From assembly GCA_009760855.2 (NCBI GenBank), contig WPIO01000062.1:1460001-1524000 (forward strand): a stretch of DNA of 64,000 bases. The letters are read 5' to 3'. Below are positions 1-33,368 of this stretch, one piece after another. The notes under the pieces are model-generated. The model saw only the letters and a list, made by a program, of their open reading frames with translations. It made no database searches and was not told the DNA's origin. The position numbers and the translations under genes were made by a program. Within the stretch, counting starts at the first letter, position 1; the number at the start of each line of letters is the position of its first letter. The DNA is from Cristatella mucedo. Taxonomy: Eukaryota; Bryozoa; Phylactolaemata; Cristatellidae.

Positions 1-208
1 GTCGTGCGCCAGAGCAAGGACAGACGTCAGAGCGGGGACGCTGCAAGCTTTGCACGCTCTGCGACGTTTCCACGACGACAGCGGTGGACGCAGTCTTTCA
101 GTGAGCGGCTGGGACGACTTCACAGCATCACGCTGGAGCGCTTGACCAGACCGAGCAAGACTCAGGAGCCGGCGACGACCGGGGCCAAAGCCTCGCTAAA
201 GCCACCAG
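1..208 (+). CDS. Candidate upstream coding exon of the RhoGAP gene, cut by the window start
   Basis: Frame 1 is open and GC-rich from base 1 to a donor (ccaccag|gtatcg) at 208/209, with Ser/Arg/Thr-rich content including SFSERLGRLHSITLERL. It ends in phase 1, which is the phase the 10578 exon needs; the joined codon would be GAA. Composition drops to AT-rich right after the donor. A phase match occurs by chance one time in three, the intron would be 10.4 kb, and I do not recognise the peptide. It could be an exon of another gene or a chance ORF. Confidence 0.35.
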
Positions 209-289
209 GTATCGGCCGGAAGTGGTTGGGTGGATGGGGTGCCACTCCCACCTAACACTTTTATGTTTATTTGTTTTTAAATGACTTGT

Positions 290-470
290 ATCTGTCTGTA
301 GCCCCACAAAGCCACAAAGACTATGTGGGTGTTACTCATTCGGTAGCCAACAGGCTTCATCCCATGCAACAAGGAGAAATTGAGAAGCATAACTGAGTCT
401 GGAGGGCAGTTGGGATAGTGAATAGCATGGAAGTAGCAGCTCAGGATGGCTGGAAAGGATGAGCCATAGT
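290..470 (-). mobile_element. LINE 3' UTR fragment, second subfamily
   Basis: The stretch matches 38890-39090 and 61775-61990 in order: CACAAAGCCACAAAGAC, GTAGCCAACAGGCTTCAT, GAAGTAGCAGCTCAGG. Interpreted as the 3' end of the LINE subfamily seen at 38890. The right part (to about 550) may also belong. Confidence 0.6.
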
Positions 471-624
471 TGGCAGCAGGCAGGCACGTGTCCCTGAGCC
501 GTGGCAGCAGCCAGAGCCAGGCACAAGAGCAGTGGTGCTGCAACACCAGGGGAATTCAGTCACCTGCATGCATTCTTCTCTTGTGGGCACCTGTAGTTGC
601 ACTCTGGCACGTGTGTGCTTTTGC

Positions 625-778
<154 letters not shown>

Positions 779-1625
779 AAGTGCAAGCTTTTGCACTGGC
801 ACGGGCACCTGCATATGCACAGCCTTACACGTGCACCGGCTTACTCGTGCACTATGTACTGAAGTCCTCTCCTGATTATTCAGTTAGCCTGGTACATGCA
901 CTGGTGCACTCCTGCCACGTGCTTACAGCTCAATGCTCAGTTTGTAACGATGTAAGATTTGTAAGTCACGAGAAAAGGGAAGCAGCATTTGGGCGAGCAG
1001 TATTTGGACAGAGAGTGCAATGTAGCTGCTTGGCTGAATGCACAAGCAGACTACACTAGAGCCTTCGTTCGACCGTTAGCCCCCCCCCCCCTGTCGACCC
1101 AGCTACCATTACCCTCTGGAGTATCTGAACAGGCAAGGGAGCGGCACGAATTAGACAGGAATTCGTGAAAGAGGGCCTACCCTTCAAGGGTTGAATCTTG
1201 ACCTTACTCCAGCAAGCCAGTCATAGAAGGTGGCACACCTCTGCCAGGCCAAGGGGGGGCTGCCACCTACCAGCCCCCTCCGTCGTGATGGGACTATGGG
1301 CTAGGACTGTGAGCACCAGCGGCGGCGTCGCTTGGTGGATTTCCTTGATGAGACTTGCATGCTTGCTGCGACCATGCTCGCTGGCATTCGCCTCGCTTGC
1401 CCCACCTTCGTGACCAGCATAGAGATATGAAAAATTAGCTTGACCTTGATGGGTCAAAGCCAGCTTGAATGCTGAGGGAGCATGCTTGGCAAATGGTTCG
1501 TGGTTGCACTAACAGCTTCCTTTGTAGTGAGTAATGCATAGGTAGCTCCTGTTGGCAACAACTGCTAGTTGGGTTGGTGCTGTGGCATTTCAACCTCGTA
1601 CAGCTTTGGGGGCGTGGCCAGCCAT

Positions 1626-1682
<57 letters not shown>

Positions 1683-2419
1683 AACTCGCGTGCATGCAAA
1701 TGGCTATCCGAAGCCTTCCCCAATAGCTTTCTCTAGAGATCTTGCAGAGCAGTAGCAAGCACTGATGCACTGATGCTGATGCAGTGTCTCGGTATACTTT
1801 CCGGCGACTGGTCTTGCAGAAGACTTGCCTCCAGACAGCCTCCATATTAGGAAATTAATGGTAATAAAAGGAAGATTAAGCTTTTGGCCTGCCTGTGGTC
1901 ATCGTCATGTGCTGCTGGGACAAAAAGAGTCGGCAGTGAGGACCGTCCGACTAGTGGATGTGTAACCTGAAAGTAGGCCTCATGGCGCCTGCCTCACCAC
2001 TGAAATATGGTTATGAAATATGGCAAATATGGTTAGAGCAAGCGGCTGAAGCGAGATCGAAGCAAGAACCAGTTGCAGGTACCTAGCTTGTAGCTCACCG
2101 TCAGCCACTCCCAGGAGCCGTGCTGATCAGTCACTCAGCTTCTGCTGGATCTGCAATGCTTGTTCGATGCTGAGCTGTTTCCAAGCTTGGCTAGGGCTGG
2201 GCCAACACTGCAGCTAGGAAGAACCAGAAAACCCCACTTAAGAAATAAAAAAGATGGGCTCTGGTAAAAGCCTATAGATAATCAGGTCTTTAAGGTTCGT
2301 CTTTGCCTGTCCTGCAGCATTAGTTTCTTCTGCTTGTTACAAGTACCTGCCTTAAAGTAGTAGAAAATGAGGAGCAGGCCTGTACCCCCCTGGATAATAT
2401 AATATATATAATATATAAT

Positions 2420-2554
2420 TAATTTATATAGTGCCCCAAGAGAACTTAATCTCTATTCAGGCGCTTCACATAAGCCTCGGGGCTCGAGCCCACGACTTCA
2501 GTAAGACCTTGGTCGGGACGAGCACCTTAACCGCTAGACCAAACCAGCTCGGCA
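2420..2554 (-). mobile_element. SINE-A (tRNA-derived)
   Basis: The - strand reads A-box-like TGGTCTAGCGG, B-box-like GGGCTCGAGCCCC, then AAGCGCCTGAATAGAGATTA and a GGGGCAC end with an AT-rich tail. Same family as 25791, 33232, 55380 and 61045. Confidence 0.8.
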
Positions 2555-3124
2555 ACCCATTAAGCCTGGCAATAGTTGGCTGTCTGTGACAAGGTCAGGG
2601 TCTGGCCCTCACCTTCCGGCTAAACTTCCCTAGGCCTGGTTACTGACCTCTAGAGTTCAGTTCTGGTCGATGTTTCGGCTCCGGTGGGATAGAGAAGCCA
2701 GCTGAAATGGGGGCTGCCGCTCGGCAGCAGCTCGTGGGGGGTCGTGGCCAGTGATTGAGGAGGAGCCTGTCCCGGTACAGAAGATGCCCTCAGAAAGCCA
2801 ACACCTTCCACCACATCAAAGTGGCCTTTTGTGTCCTGTGCCACAATGGCTGCTGGCTCGAAGCTAGATTAACCTTCTGCTTTGCCTATAGAGTTGCCTG
2901 CATTATTTAGCTGGGGCAATCAGCAGGGGATTGGCAGCGATGGCCCTGCAAGAGGAGAGATAGGAAGAACCCTCTGAGACCCACACGCTCCCTCCGGCTG
3001 GCCGAGGTGGGGGGGGGCAGCTGCCCTGGTCTGAAACAGATAAAAATAATTGGAAGGTTATGGCTGTAGGAACTGTTTACAGCAGCCCTAATGGGTTCTT
3101 GGCCATGGTCTTTTATCCACTGTC

Positions 3125-3126
<2 letters not shown>

Positions 3127-3210
<84 letters not shown>
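3127..3210. repeat. (AG)n microsatellite
   Basis: 42 uninterrupted units, followed by imperfect GAGA-rich sequence to about 3295. A shorter AG tract is at 11643-11691. These are the only long purine-rich dinucleotide tracts on the + strand. Confidence 0.97.
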
Positions 3211-3214
<4 letters not shown>

Positions 3215-5060
3215 CAGACAACAGAGGGGAGAGACTGAGAGAGACATAGTAACTGAGAGAAAGAGAAACAAGACATAGAGACAAACTGAGAGAGCAAGGC
3301 TCAACTGCCATGTCACCCCCACTGCCTCGGCCGGGCTTGCACTCTGTTTTGAGCAGGTAGCAGAATCCGGTTTTCATCCTCGCTCCACGGTTTGCTCTTG
3401 GTCGGCCTGGTCAACCTCACCCCATTGCTCCTCAGCCGGAAGCAGCCGTGTCTTGTCGTGCAAGCGCAGACCCACGTACACGGTCTGCTGTTACATCAGC
3501 CGAGATGGTTGGCAGTGGACCTGTTTGCGCCGTGTTCTTTCTTTTCTCTCATGCACTGATGCACTCATGAGCCCCTTCCTCTGTAGTCAAGCGACTTCAG
3601 CTTGCATCACTGAAGAATGTTGGCTTATCTTGTCTAGGAGCCTTATCACGATGGCCCACATTCTCATTCTAGCTGGTGCTTCCTGGCTTCACCTTTTTAT
3701 CGATCCACCTTCGTGGTGGCTGCCCCGGTTCTGCTTAGCTGTGCCACTCGGCATGCGAAGCTGCCGGTGCATGCAGTCAGAACCATGCAGCCTCCGTGCT
3801 GACTTTGACACATTACTCATTATTCTGACGATGTGGTATGATGACGGACAGGGACTCTTCCTTTGAGACTATCAATCGAGATATAGACGAACCTTGCTTG
3901 CCTCACTTGCTGTGGGTGGCAGTGGCAAGCAGGGTCACCAGTGCCGCCTTGTGCCCGAGCCCCCCCCTCCCCACCACCATCAGCCTGGGACCGGTGACAG
4001 AAGTGGTCAATAGTGCTATCTGGGTGATGAGATCCAGCTATTCTAGAGGGAACTAGGAGTGAGTTTCGAAAAGTACCAACTGATGCGACCTGCAATCACG
4101 AGCTCTACAAGCCTGCGCCTCGGGCATTTACCAGCGGCTGCACAATTTTGTCAAATATCTCTCAAGACTCAGGGCGTACCTCGCTAAGGCAGTGTGGAAT
4201 TTGTTCATTCACGTAGCGTTGCATTCGAAAACAGCAACATGAACAAAAAGGGAAATCCTGAGCTGGGCGGAGCGAGCTGCGCTTGAACTTTAGGCAGTCG
4301 GCCGACCTTCGCTAGGCCGATTGCTCCACTCACTCACACCGCATGGTGCTGCCCAGCTGTGACCGAACGGCCGGCTCTACTGGCGAGGCAGTGGCTGCCT
4401 CGCCTTCTGAGTCTGTCCATCTGCCGTCGACCCCACCCCCTCTGTCGATCCTGCTGTCTCCAAAGCGACCTCGCACGACCACAGCTTTGCAGGCACTCAT
4501 GCAGGCACAGGCTGCCCTGCTCTCCTTTGTCTACGGCTTGGCTTTCCTTAGACAAGGGATCGGTTTCCCTATTTGTATGCTGATCCCTGTAGTCTTGGAG
4601 CCTCCGATAGGCCTTTTCCTGGTGTCTGTGTCTGTCCAGCCGTTGGTCGCCGGCTTTACGGCCGCGTTTACCGAACGAGCTGGGTCGCCGGGCTGGACAG
4701 ACCTTGCGTTGCGTAGCGCAGCGCAGCCCGCTGCCGTCGAAGCTGGCAAGGCTGCCGTCTGATTCATGACGTGCCAGTGCTGGCCTCAGCAGCCGGCCGG
4801 TGACAGAACGGTAACGGCAGCAGCGGTGTGGGAGCGCTATTGGCATCTTATCGTGTGCGGATTTCGACCGTGCTTGGACCACTCCTGCTGCCGACGCCTG
4901 GCTTCTGGGCGGAAGCGGGCCGCTCGAAAGCCAGGTATGAGCAGCCGAGCGTGTGCAGCAGCCGGCTGTAGCGCAGCGTCTGCTACGGCAGTGGCTGGCT
5001 CGAAGCCTTCGCTCGCCGTTGGCTCCGACTATCTCTCCGGACGAGCTTGGAGCCATGTCT

Positions 5061-5152
5061 GGACGAGGTCGTGGGCTCGAGCCCCGGCAGCGTATATATG
5101 TGTGAAGCGGCTGAATAGAGATTAAGTTATCTTAGGTCACTATACGAATGAT
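5061..5152 (+). mobile_element. SINE-A, 5'-truncated
   Basis: The copy begins at the B box (GAGGTCGTGGGCTCGAGCCC) and runs through the stem-loop tail (GCGGCTGAATAGAGATTAAG). The A box is missing. Confidence 0.7.
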
Positions 5153-6960
5153 TTATATTCTATTCTGTGGCCGGGTGCCTACCGGCGAAGTAGGATGTGT
5201 GCAGGCCAGCTCTGACCCGGCGGCGGCAAATCCACGGGGCGGGGCTTGTCGCAGGCAGCGCCGGGTAGCCGGCATCCAGTCTCTTCTCTGTCCTCATCTT
5301 CTGCCAAGCTTTTAGTTGTTGGCAGCTCCTGCTCGTGCATGTGTAGACACGCATGGATGGCCACCACTATAAATTTGTAGTCCTGCATGAGGGATTCTTT
5401 TTTAGGTTTCCACATGTGCCTACCCTGGTAGATCGTAAGGAGTTTCGGCGTTACTGCAAGCTTGTGTTTGTATAGATTAGGGTCAGTATTTAGCCTGTGC
5501 TAAACTTTGACTTCGATCTCAGCAGCAGCTCTTGATTCACTCCAGGCCAGTCATGCTGCCCGAACCTCGGGGTTGCTCGAAGCTGTTGTGAGTCATGAGT
5601 GGCTCAGTACACTCGTCGTGTGGGTCATTACATCATTGGCAGACAAAGGCAGCTTCTGCTTCGCTTTTGGCCTGTGAAGGCAGCCGTGCACACGGGAGAG
5701 AGGCTTGGCCTTGCTCAGTGCTTCGAGCCACTTAGCATACCACGGATGTGTGCCCACTACTGGAAGCATCAATGGCTGGGCCAGCAGCCGGAGGTCAGGC
5801 AGCCTAAGCCGGTGATCCTGGTCTGATGACAATGGCTGGTATAATTTGTCCTTGCTGTGTGAGCCTCCTACTCATCCGGTGACAGCTGCCTGTCATATTG
5901 CTGTCACTCTTAGTCTCTGCCAATCTCAATGTTTGCCTGCTACCACTGCTCAGGCAGTGCAGTTGGGCCATCGGCCTCGTTGCTAGTGTGCCTGCCTGCT
6001 CCCCCTGCCACATTCAGTTCTGCCCACATACATTGTTGCAGCTGGCTACTGAAAGCAGCAGCCACGAGTGTCAACAGTGGAGGGGGGGTTGGCCACCTCC
6101 AGGCAAGCTGCAGCTGCACTCCTGCCACTCGGTAAACCACAGGGCACGGTGCTGGCACCGACACGAATTCTGAAGAACAATCAGTGTATGCATGCATATG
6201 TGTGCCACTCCTCGACTGATCGATGGCCTATCACCTGTCTTAGTCGTGATTCAGTGGCAATCTGGATGGACACATAACCGTATGGACGACTCGATTAGTG
6301 GCTTGGAAAAGAAAGATGGTTGCTGCCGAAAGTGGTATGGAAATATGCTGGCAGCTCTCCGGCGTTGTCGCGAGGGATATGGTCATCTGTTAGAAAGGAG
6401 GCCTCCAATGACAAGGGCAGTCCCAAAGTTGTGCTGGCATCACATGACTCGTTGATGCATGGGTCTCTCAGCAAGGCCTGCTGCATTCCACTGGCCTCCT
6501 TCCTCCTTGAGTGTGGGGCATTCATTCACACATCCTGCAGCCGCCGGATGCTGTAATTGCCTCCTATGTCTATAGCTAACACTGCAGTCCTTCATTCTGC
6601 AGCTGTTTGCTGTCTCTGCTCCAAGCAAGAATCGCCCACACTTGGGCAGGTGTGCCATCTCTGTGCCGGTGTCACTGTTAGTGTTGCTGAAGTCACTGCT
6701 AGTGTTGGCGGATTTGAAAGCCGGTCGTGCCCCTAGCATGTGCTGCTACACACACCCACTCATTGTCGGTAGATTCATTACCAGCCTGATCCCTGCTGTT
6801 GTTAAATGCTGTTGTCTCTGTACTGGTGACTGCAGATACTTTTTTTTTATCTGTCTTTGCATTAGCAGTACCAGCAGTCACAACCTGTAGCCGTCCTGTA
6901 AACTTTGTCGTCTGACAAAGCACTGTATCTGCTTCGAAGCTCATGCTCTTTCCTCTTCAG

Positions 6961-6981
6961 TCCTCTCTCTCTCTCTCTCTT

Positions 6982-7029
<48 letters not shown>

Positions 7030-7089
7030 TCTCTGTCTCTCTCTCACTCTGTCTCTCTCTCACTCTGTCTCTCTCTCTCTCTCTCTTTG

Positions 7090-7151
<62 letters not shown>

Positions 7152-7154
7152 CCT

Positions 7155-7225
<71 letters not shown>
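6961..7225. repeat. (CT)n compound microsatellite
   Basis: The tract is 265 bp of CT repeat with scattered TTTGTCTCTG, CACTCTGT and CCCTCCCTCC interruptions, the longest dinucleotide tract in the window. All frames translate to SLSL or RERE. Confidence 0.97.
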
Positions 7226-7228
<3 letters not shown>

Positions 7229-10200
7229 CTCACCCATTCTCGCTTTCTCTACCTTTCTACTTATCTCCTATCATTGCTCAACCTCTGGGCTAGTCTGTGT
7301 GCCTTACCCATTTCCCTATCTATCAGCTCTATTGCTTGCTCCCCCTCCATTGCGGCTCCTGTATTGCTGCTCTGTAGCTTACCTTTAGGCGTACCGCACA
7401 TTCCAGCTTCCCCCACCTCTGGATAGACCTTCCACCTTTCTCCATCCAACAAGAAAGAGGTCGTGACGTGTGCTAATCTGCGTACACTTGCCGACCGGCA
7501 CTCGTCGATCTTCGGCTGTGATAATGGGATCCTAGCGTGTGCAATTCGTTTCGATTTGTGCCTGCAGCAAGTGCCCCCTTCCAAGCCGAAGTGGTGTGCC
7601 ATTCGGCCTGTCACCAAGGATGCCCCTTCAGCCCTCCTGTGATTAGCTACCTCAAGCTGGGTCAATGTCTGACACTCCCCTTCTTGGCATAATCCTGGGT
7701 ATGCCCGTGATTGCTGCCACTTCGTTACTCACCTCGGCAACAGGTCTTGAACTTTTCTGGTATGCCTTTGCTTTGCCCTACTTGAGTCCTGTGCTGCTAG
7801 CCACAACGTGCATGCTAGCAGCTTCTCGCTGGGGCTTCGAGTGTGGGCACTTGTAAACTCTTATGCAAAATTTCCTTGCGTTTGAAAACGGGAAGGGGGA
7901 GGGACTGCAAGGCCAAGCGTAAACTCGCTCTAGGTAACCGCTTGATTTGGTGATCAGCCGTCACCTGCTCTCGTGCTCTAGCTGTTCTCTTGCACTTTTG
8001 TGCTTGAGACACTCGTACCTGTACTAGTTTGTTTGGCAAGCCTGTGAAGCGGTGCACATGCCAAAACTCACTTAGGTTTGGACTTTGTGCTGTAGATGCC
8101 CCTGTAGCACTGTCCAGTCAGCGATTTGCTTGCACTTAGCTGCCTGCTCCTGTGTTCCCTGTGTTGTGCCTGCTATCATTCTCACTATCTGCTCGTGCTG
8201 CTCTAGTGTGAGCCATCACGGATGGCCGTTTGGCCTCTGGCCCAGTAAAGGTTGCTAGGTCCTTGCTTGCTTATCTCTATATATGTGCTGGATATTTGGG
8301 CATGCAATGCTGTACGGCTATGTACAATCAGGATTATGTCTTGGAGGGGGCTGAATTTAGCCATGCTCAGGCCGTCCGAATAAAGGTGACTGAACCAGGC
8401 AGCTGAATTCAGGCCACCAGGCACCCCCTTCGCCTGGCTTCCCCTTTGCCCGGCACCCCATCCAAGTCCGATCGTTTGTTGTCGGCCCCGGTGGCACCTT
8501 AGCCTGTGGTGAGCAATTGTGCTAGCAATCTTTACCTGCTAGTACTACCCTTTAGCTTTCTAGTGGACTCGGCTGCCAGAGCCCACTGTGCAGGGGAGGG
8601 GCAAGCTATCGAGAAGGCACACCACACTGCTGATGAATAAAATCACAGACAGGGACACTGTCAGACACACTTTCAAAATGTGCAGCAACCAGAGGCCGTC
8701 TGTCCAGGTGCTGGGCTCGCACAGAAAAGGAATTTCACCTCGTGCGCAAACAATCCTGAAACCTCGTGTTTACCAGTCTGGTGCTCTACCAATTGAGCCA
8801 TCGAGATTACTTTTGGTTTGTGACTCTCAATGCTTGGGATTTGAAGTCTGGGCTTTTAAATTTTGCCAGCATGCTCGTGTCGAATCCCGGTGTACTACAA
8901 GAATGAACTTGTATGTTTGCCATTGTGGATTTAATGCCAAGCTGCCACCAGAAGGTCTGCGATATTAGTAAGCCAATGAAGGTCAACCAGCAGGCCGGAT
9001 CATTTATGCTGTTGCTCGGGAACCTGTCTGCACCTGCTTTGGCCACGCATGCTCACTGACAATGATTGGTACCCAAAATGTTCACCGAGATCCAGTGATC
9101 ATCATGGCAAGCATCGCTACCCGACCGCTTTGCCGTATAGCTGACTTGTCTACAGCAGTCGGGTGACCCGATAACTGTCTGGTCTGAGTTTAAGCCCGAT
9201 CAGTATTTGCTATGGGATGTCTCAGCGCTACTTGACAATGTCAGGCTTTCCCTGCAGCAAGCTGCTGCCAGTGGCACACACGTACGCAAGCCTTTGCTTT
9301 ATGCAGCAGCCCCTGCAGTCCACACATTTGCCCTGCCCTCTTCATCTCGAAATGAAAGGTATGGTAATCAGGTAGTGCAGGGGACAAACGGGAGCCAGCC
9401 CGTGGCCCGGCCTCGGAATGTCACTGGCTAGTTGCCCCTCTATGATGGAGAGGGGGGATGTTCGTCGGCAGTCATTAATTTACTTAAGGAATTTTGTGTC
9501 AGAAGGACCTGTCATAGCTGACTGAGAGGGGCCGACAGGACTGAGTTGCAGCTCATTCAGCAGCAGCTGCCCTGGTCACACACATGCTCAAGCTTGCTAT
9601 GGATGGCTCTCCTCAGAAGCTGCCTGTTTCGCTGGCTCGCAGTCTCCTGCCGAGCCACGGTTTTGAGACGCGACCTCCGATACTGCAAGTTGCCAATCGG
9701 AGGAGGCTTCGCACGAGGAGCCTTCCCACGAGGAGCCTCACGTTTGGAGGAACCTCTGGCAACGTCGGTGAAGGTGATGTCCCATCTGCCCCTTATACGT
9801 AGTCTCGAATTCCGACGGCACGCCTGTATGCTTCGTGCTGCCGTAGGCCGGGACGGCATCGCCCTGGTTCAATCTAGCACCGGCGACTGTGGCACTTGCT
9901 CGGAGCTATGCATTCGCGTTTAAAATCTCTCTCGCTGGCTGCTCCTGAAGCAGAGTTGGTTTGCTGCTGTGAGCCATACACTAGTGCTGAAATACTCCAC
10001 AATGTTTGAACCGGGACTTTGACCGCTAGCTACAGGAGAGCTAGCATTGGGTGACCCACCGCGTTGCCAGTCGTTCGTTGGCTAACACAGCCAGTGCACT
10101 CCTCGATGTCTGCCTGGCGGTTAGTGGGGCATTTTGGTATCGTCAATTAGTTTGGAAAACTGCCCCTGCCAAAAGAGTTTGCAAGTCGCTGCTGCTTGTT

Positions 10201-10577
10201 TGCAGAAGCCTTGTTATTGCAAACAGAGCACCCGGGTGTTATCGGTAGATGTGCATTCGATTATTCAAAATGTCCTAATCATTTTTAGCTCATGGCAAGA
10301 ACAGGGTACCGGCATGCATACCGTGTAATGATCCCACAAAATTTTTTTTCTGATACGTTTGACCTCTGCTTTGGACCTTTCCCCTCCCGTGTTGTGATTC
10401 ATGTTCTGAGGTAGCTGGGCTGAATCAACTGCAGGCAGGTGCAGCATTGTTACCGGCCATTTGTGTCGATAGCAAGAAATTCACTTGGCTCTAATCATTC
10501 GACAGGTGTCAACGAATGCAAGGTAACATATGCTAGCAGCTGATTGGCATAATTAGCATAGTGTGATTTTCTTTTAG

Positions 10578-30464
<19,887 letters not shown>

Positions 30465-31626
30465 CGACGTGTGCGCAAGAGTGAGTGCTCGAGGCAGGTG
30501 TGCCTCCTCCTGGTGCGCACTTGCCTCGCGAGGGACTTGCCTCGTGGTGTGGCTTCTGCGCAAGACATCTGTGCAATCGGTTTCGCCGCAGGGCAAGCGG
30601 ATCAGGCTGTTGCTGGATTTGCCGACGAGTAGCTCAGGGTAGGAGCAGCTCGACTGCCTCCTCTCTCCCTCCCTCCCTCCCGGCACCGACAATTCTCCCC
30701 ATCGCCAGTGCCACTACTGGTGGTTATGGCTGTGACGACGACGACTCGGTCGCGGTCGTTTTACGGACTGTGGCTGAGTCGCGCCCCCCGAGTGTCGCTC
30801 TGACTCGAGAGAGCGATTTTTGTTTTTTGTTTCGTGGCTGTCTTGTCTCGTGAATTCTTCCAGTCGGACATCGGCCGATGCTGCTGCTGCACTGGCACTC
30901 GGTGCCAGCGCTCCGTTGTGTCTGAGGGGCCACTTCTGCTTCCTTAACTTTGCCTTGCCGCCGCCTTGGTGGCGCACGTGCCCAGATGCCGCAGCCGCCG
31001 CCACGGCAACGGTGCTCTGCTCATCCGCAGGCCTTCGGGCCCAAGTGCCTGCATGCATGCCGCATGATATTGTGGTCAGCCCCCCCCCCCCCCCCCCCCC
31101 CCCGCTGGACTCTCCACTCAAAAACCTCCAGGTCCGAGTCTCATGTAGTCTTCGTTGTTGCTGTTGTCCTAGCCGTCACCACCACCACCACCATTGTTAC
31201 CCATCGTCACGGCCGTCTTCTTCTCGATAGGTGTTAAACATAGTGGTGCTTCTGTGTAAGTAGTAGCAATGCCTCCTCCAGCGGGTGGAGACCGGCAGTG
31301 GTGCCTGCTCAGCACATACTCACAGTCGCTGTCGTCCTCGTTATTAGAACTCTTTCAGCTGTCGACTGAGGCTGCAGCTGCTCCCAGCTACGACTGTCGA
31401 GGCAGGCGATTGGTGCCGTTGCCACGCCCTCAAGATAGGCTGCTCTTGCCAATACCTCTTTGTATAAAGAATGGACTCACTTTGGGTAGACCAGTCATAC
31501 ATTCGCACGTGCATTTTTTGTACCACTACTTGCTGCAGAAAGGCAGGCAGAGGAAGCTCTTGGGGGCCAGCTGGTGTTGCCTGCCGGGGCACGGTCTTTG
31601 TCATAATAAATATTTATTTATTTATT
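30465..31626 (+). promoter_or_regulatory. Probable 3' UTR of the RhoGAP gene with poly(A) signal and AU-rich element
   Basis: AATAAA is at 31605-31610, about 1.14 kb after the stop codon, immediately followed by overlapping ATTTA pentamers (31611-31626), an AU-rich element of the type that affects mRNA stability. A homopolymer of about 25 C lies at 31079-31103. The transcript end is inferred, and splicing inside the UTR cannot be excluded. Confidence 0.55.
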
Positions 31627-32194
31627 AACTGGCCTCACTTCCGTGCAGACGCAGGCAAGCTTGCCGTCCGACCAAGGAGAACGTTCGTTTACCTTCGCCA
31701 AGAAAACTGGCCAACGACGTTGTGGCACAGCCAGCAGAGCTGAGCTGTGCTATGCAGGCAGCTACTCGACCTGCTCACGGTCGCCCAGCGTCAGCCGAGC
31801 TACGAGGCTGTGACGTCGCTGCTGACGGTCGGGCTGTCTGCTCAGGGAGACACAGGCTGGCTGCACTGCAGACGCAGGTCCTGTCGAGCCTGCACTCAGT
31901 CACGCTAGCACCGATCGATCCCCCCCCCTCTGCCAGCTCCCAATCCATTCAAGAAGTTGGGTACCATCTAGTGCTATCTTGTCGGATAATTGCGGTGCTT
32001 GGCTACAGTCAAATGCTGCAAGTCGGCGAGACGTCAGCCACACAGTAGCTCGGCTCGTGTCTGCAGCAATAGTTTATCGATCGCAGGCGCAGGCTTGAGG
32101 TTCCTTCTGTGCCTGGCTTCCGGCACCTGAGCTTTCGGCTCGACCGTGGTCACCTACCACGGTCGAGGCAGCGTGTTGACTTGGAAGTGTATCA

Positions 32195-32285
32195 CCTCGG
32201 CTTGCAGTGGCGATAAAGGATTGTCCACAGCAGGAATCGAACCCATCATAACGGCTCTCTGATTAGTGGATAGAGGTCTTGAAGT
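32195..32285 (-). mobile_element. SINE-B fragment (intergenic)
   Basis: The - strand reads GGGTTCGATTCCTGCTGTGG then ACAATCCTTTATCGCCACTG. Head partly lost. Confidence 0.65.
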
Positions 32286-33130
32286 TATGCACTAGATATC
32301 CTTCTCAAAAATCAATGCCCTTCTCAAAAGAAAGCCAAGCGTTTTTGAAAGATTAGAAGAAAATTTACCGGCAAGGACATTAGGATTACTGAGTATCTAA
32401 AATTGTTTCAAGCTCCACGATTATTCGCTTCAAAAGTGCAGCACTATCATAAACTGACTCATTTAGTATGCCAATGCTTCAGCCTTTCTATGTTCACCGT
32501 TTCAACACAGGTGACTCGAAGAAGACCTAACCAATATGTCATGATGGAATTATAGAACCGGGCGGGACACAAAGTTACTTTCGAACACCCAAAAACTGGA
32601 AAACAAGAGCTCTATTAGACAGGACCACTCCGATTGGCTTTTGTAGATTTGCTTCCTACCTCGGGGCACCGGTCTTTGGACTGCTCTCAGCTGCTTGCTC
32701 AGCTTTGTTGATTTGTTAGGGGTACGTGCCTCGTTTGCCGTTGCGATCAGTCTGCTCAGATCCCTCCGCGATCAGTCCTCAGTCCGAAATTTACCTGACT
32801 GGTGAGCTATAGAAGCTATAATACTGGTGAGCTATACAAGATACAATCCGGATTCAAATGCAACGGGTAGCGGGGCTCCGGGTGGGGGCCTTCTGGCGGC
32901 ATAGAAACTAGCAATCTCGCGACGAACTCTGTGTAGCAGGAAAGCGTTTCGATACTATTTTCTACCAACCGAAAGTGGAAGCCACTGACTCGGCGCCGCG
33001 TGACTGCCAGCTCGATGATCAACTGGCTGATGACCCGTCGAATTCAACAAATATTATCGCATGATTAGCCTGAAATGAGTACCTGAAATGAGCCCATGCT
33101 TCGTCCTGAACTAGGGTAATCGTAAGATCT

Positions 33131-33134
33131 ATAT

Positions 33135-33178
<44 letters not shown>

Positions 33179-33232
33179 GTGTGCGTGTGTGTGTGTATAT
33201 ATCTTATATATATATATATATTATATATATAT
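33131..33232. repeat. Compound AC/AT/GT microsatellite
   Basis: (CA)n, then (TA)n, (GT)n and (TA)n, partly self-complementary. It extends from the 3' tail of the SINE-A at 33232-33368. Other AT/AC tracts: 48700-48746, 60375-60440 and 60785-60850. Confidence 0.9.
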
Positions 33233-33368
33233 AATTCATTTGTATAGCGCCCCAAGAGAACAATCTCTATTCAGCCGCTTCACATGTACCTCGGGGCTCG
33301 AGCTCACGACCTCAGTCAGACCTTGGTCGGGGCGAGCACGTTAGCCGCTGGACCTAACCAGCTCGGCA
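33232..33368 (-). mobile_element. SINE-A with microsatellite tail
   Basis: Complete copy in the - orientation. Its 3' tail at 33232 runs directly into alternating AT/GT/AC repeats (33131-33232). Confidence 0.85.

Noticed and set aside
4334-5056. 240-codon - strand ORF in GC-rich DNA
   Set aside because: Overlaps other open frames on the opposite strand, is Arg/Ser-rich without domains, and has no splice context; open by composition.
8765-8815. tRNA gene on the - strand
   Set aside because: Only a D-arm/anticodon-like segment is present; no closing acceptor stem or proper T-loop. More likely a SINE head. The same applies to 19444-19510.
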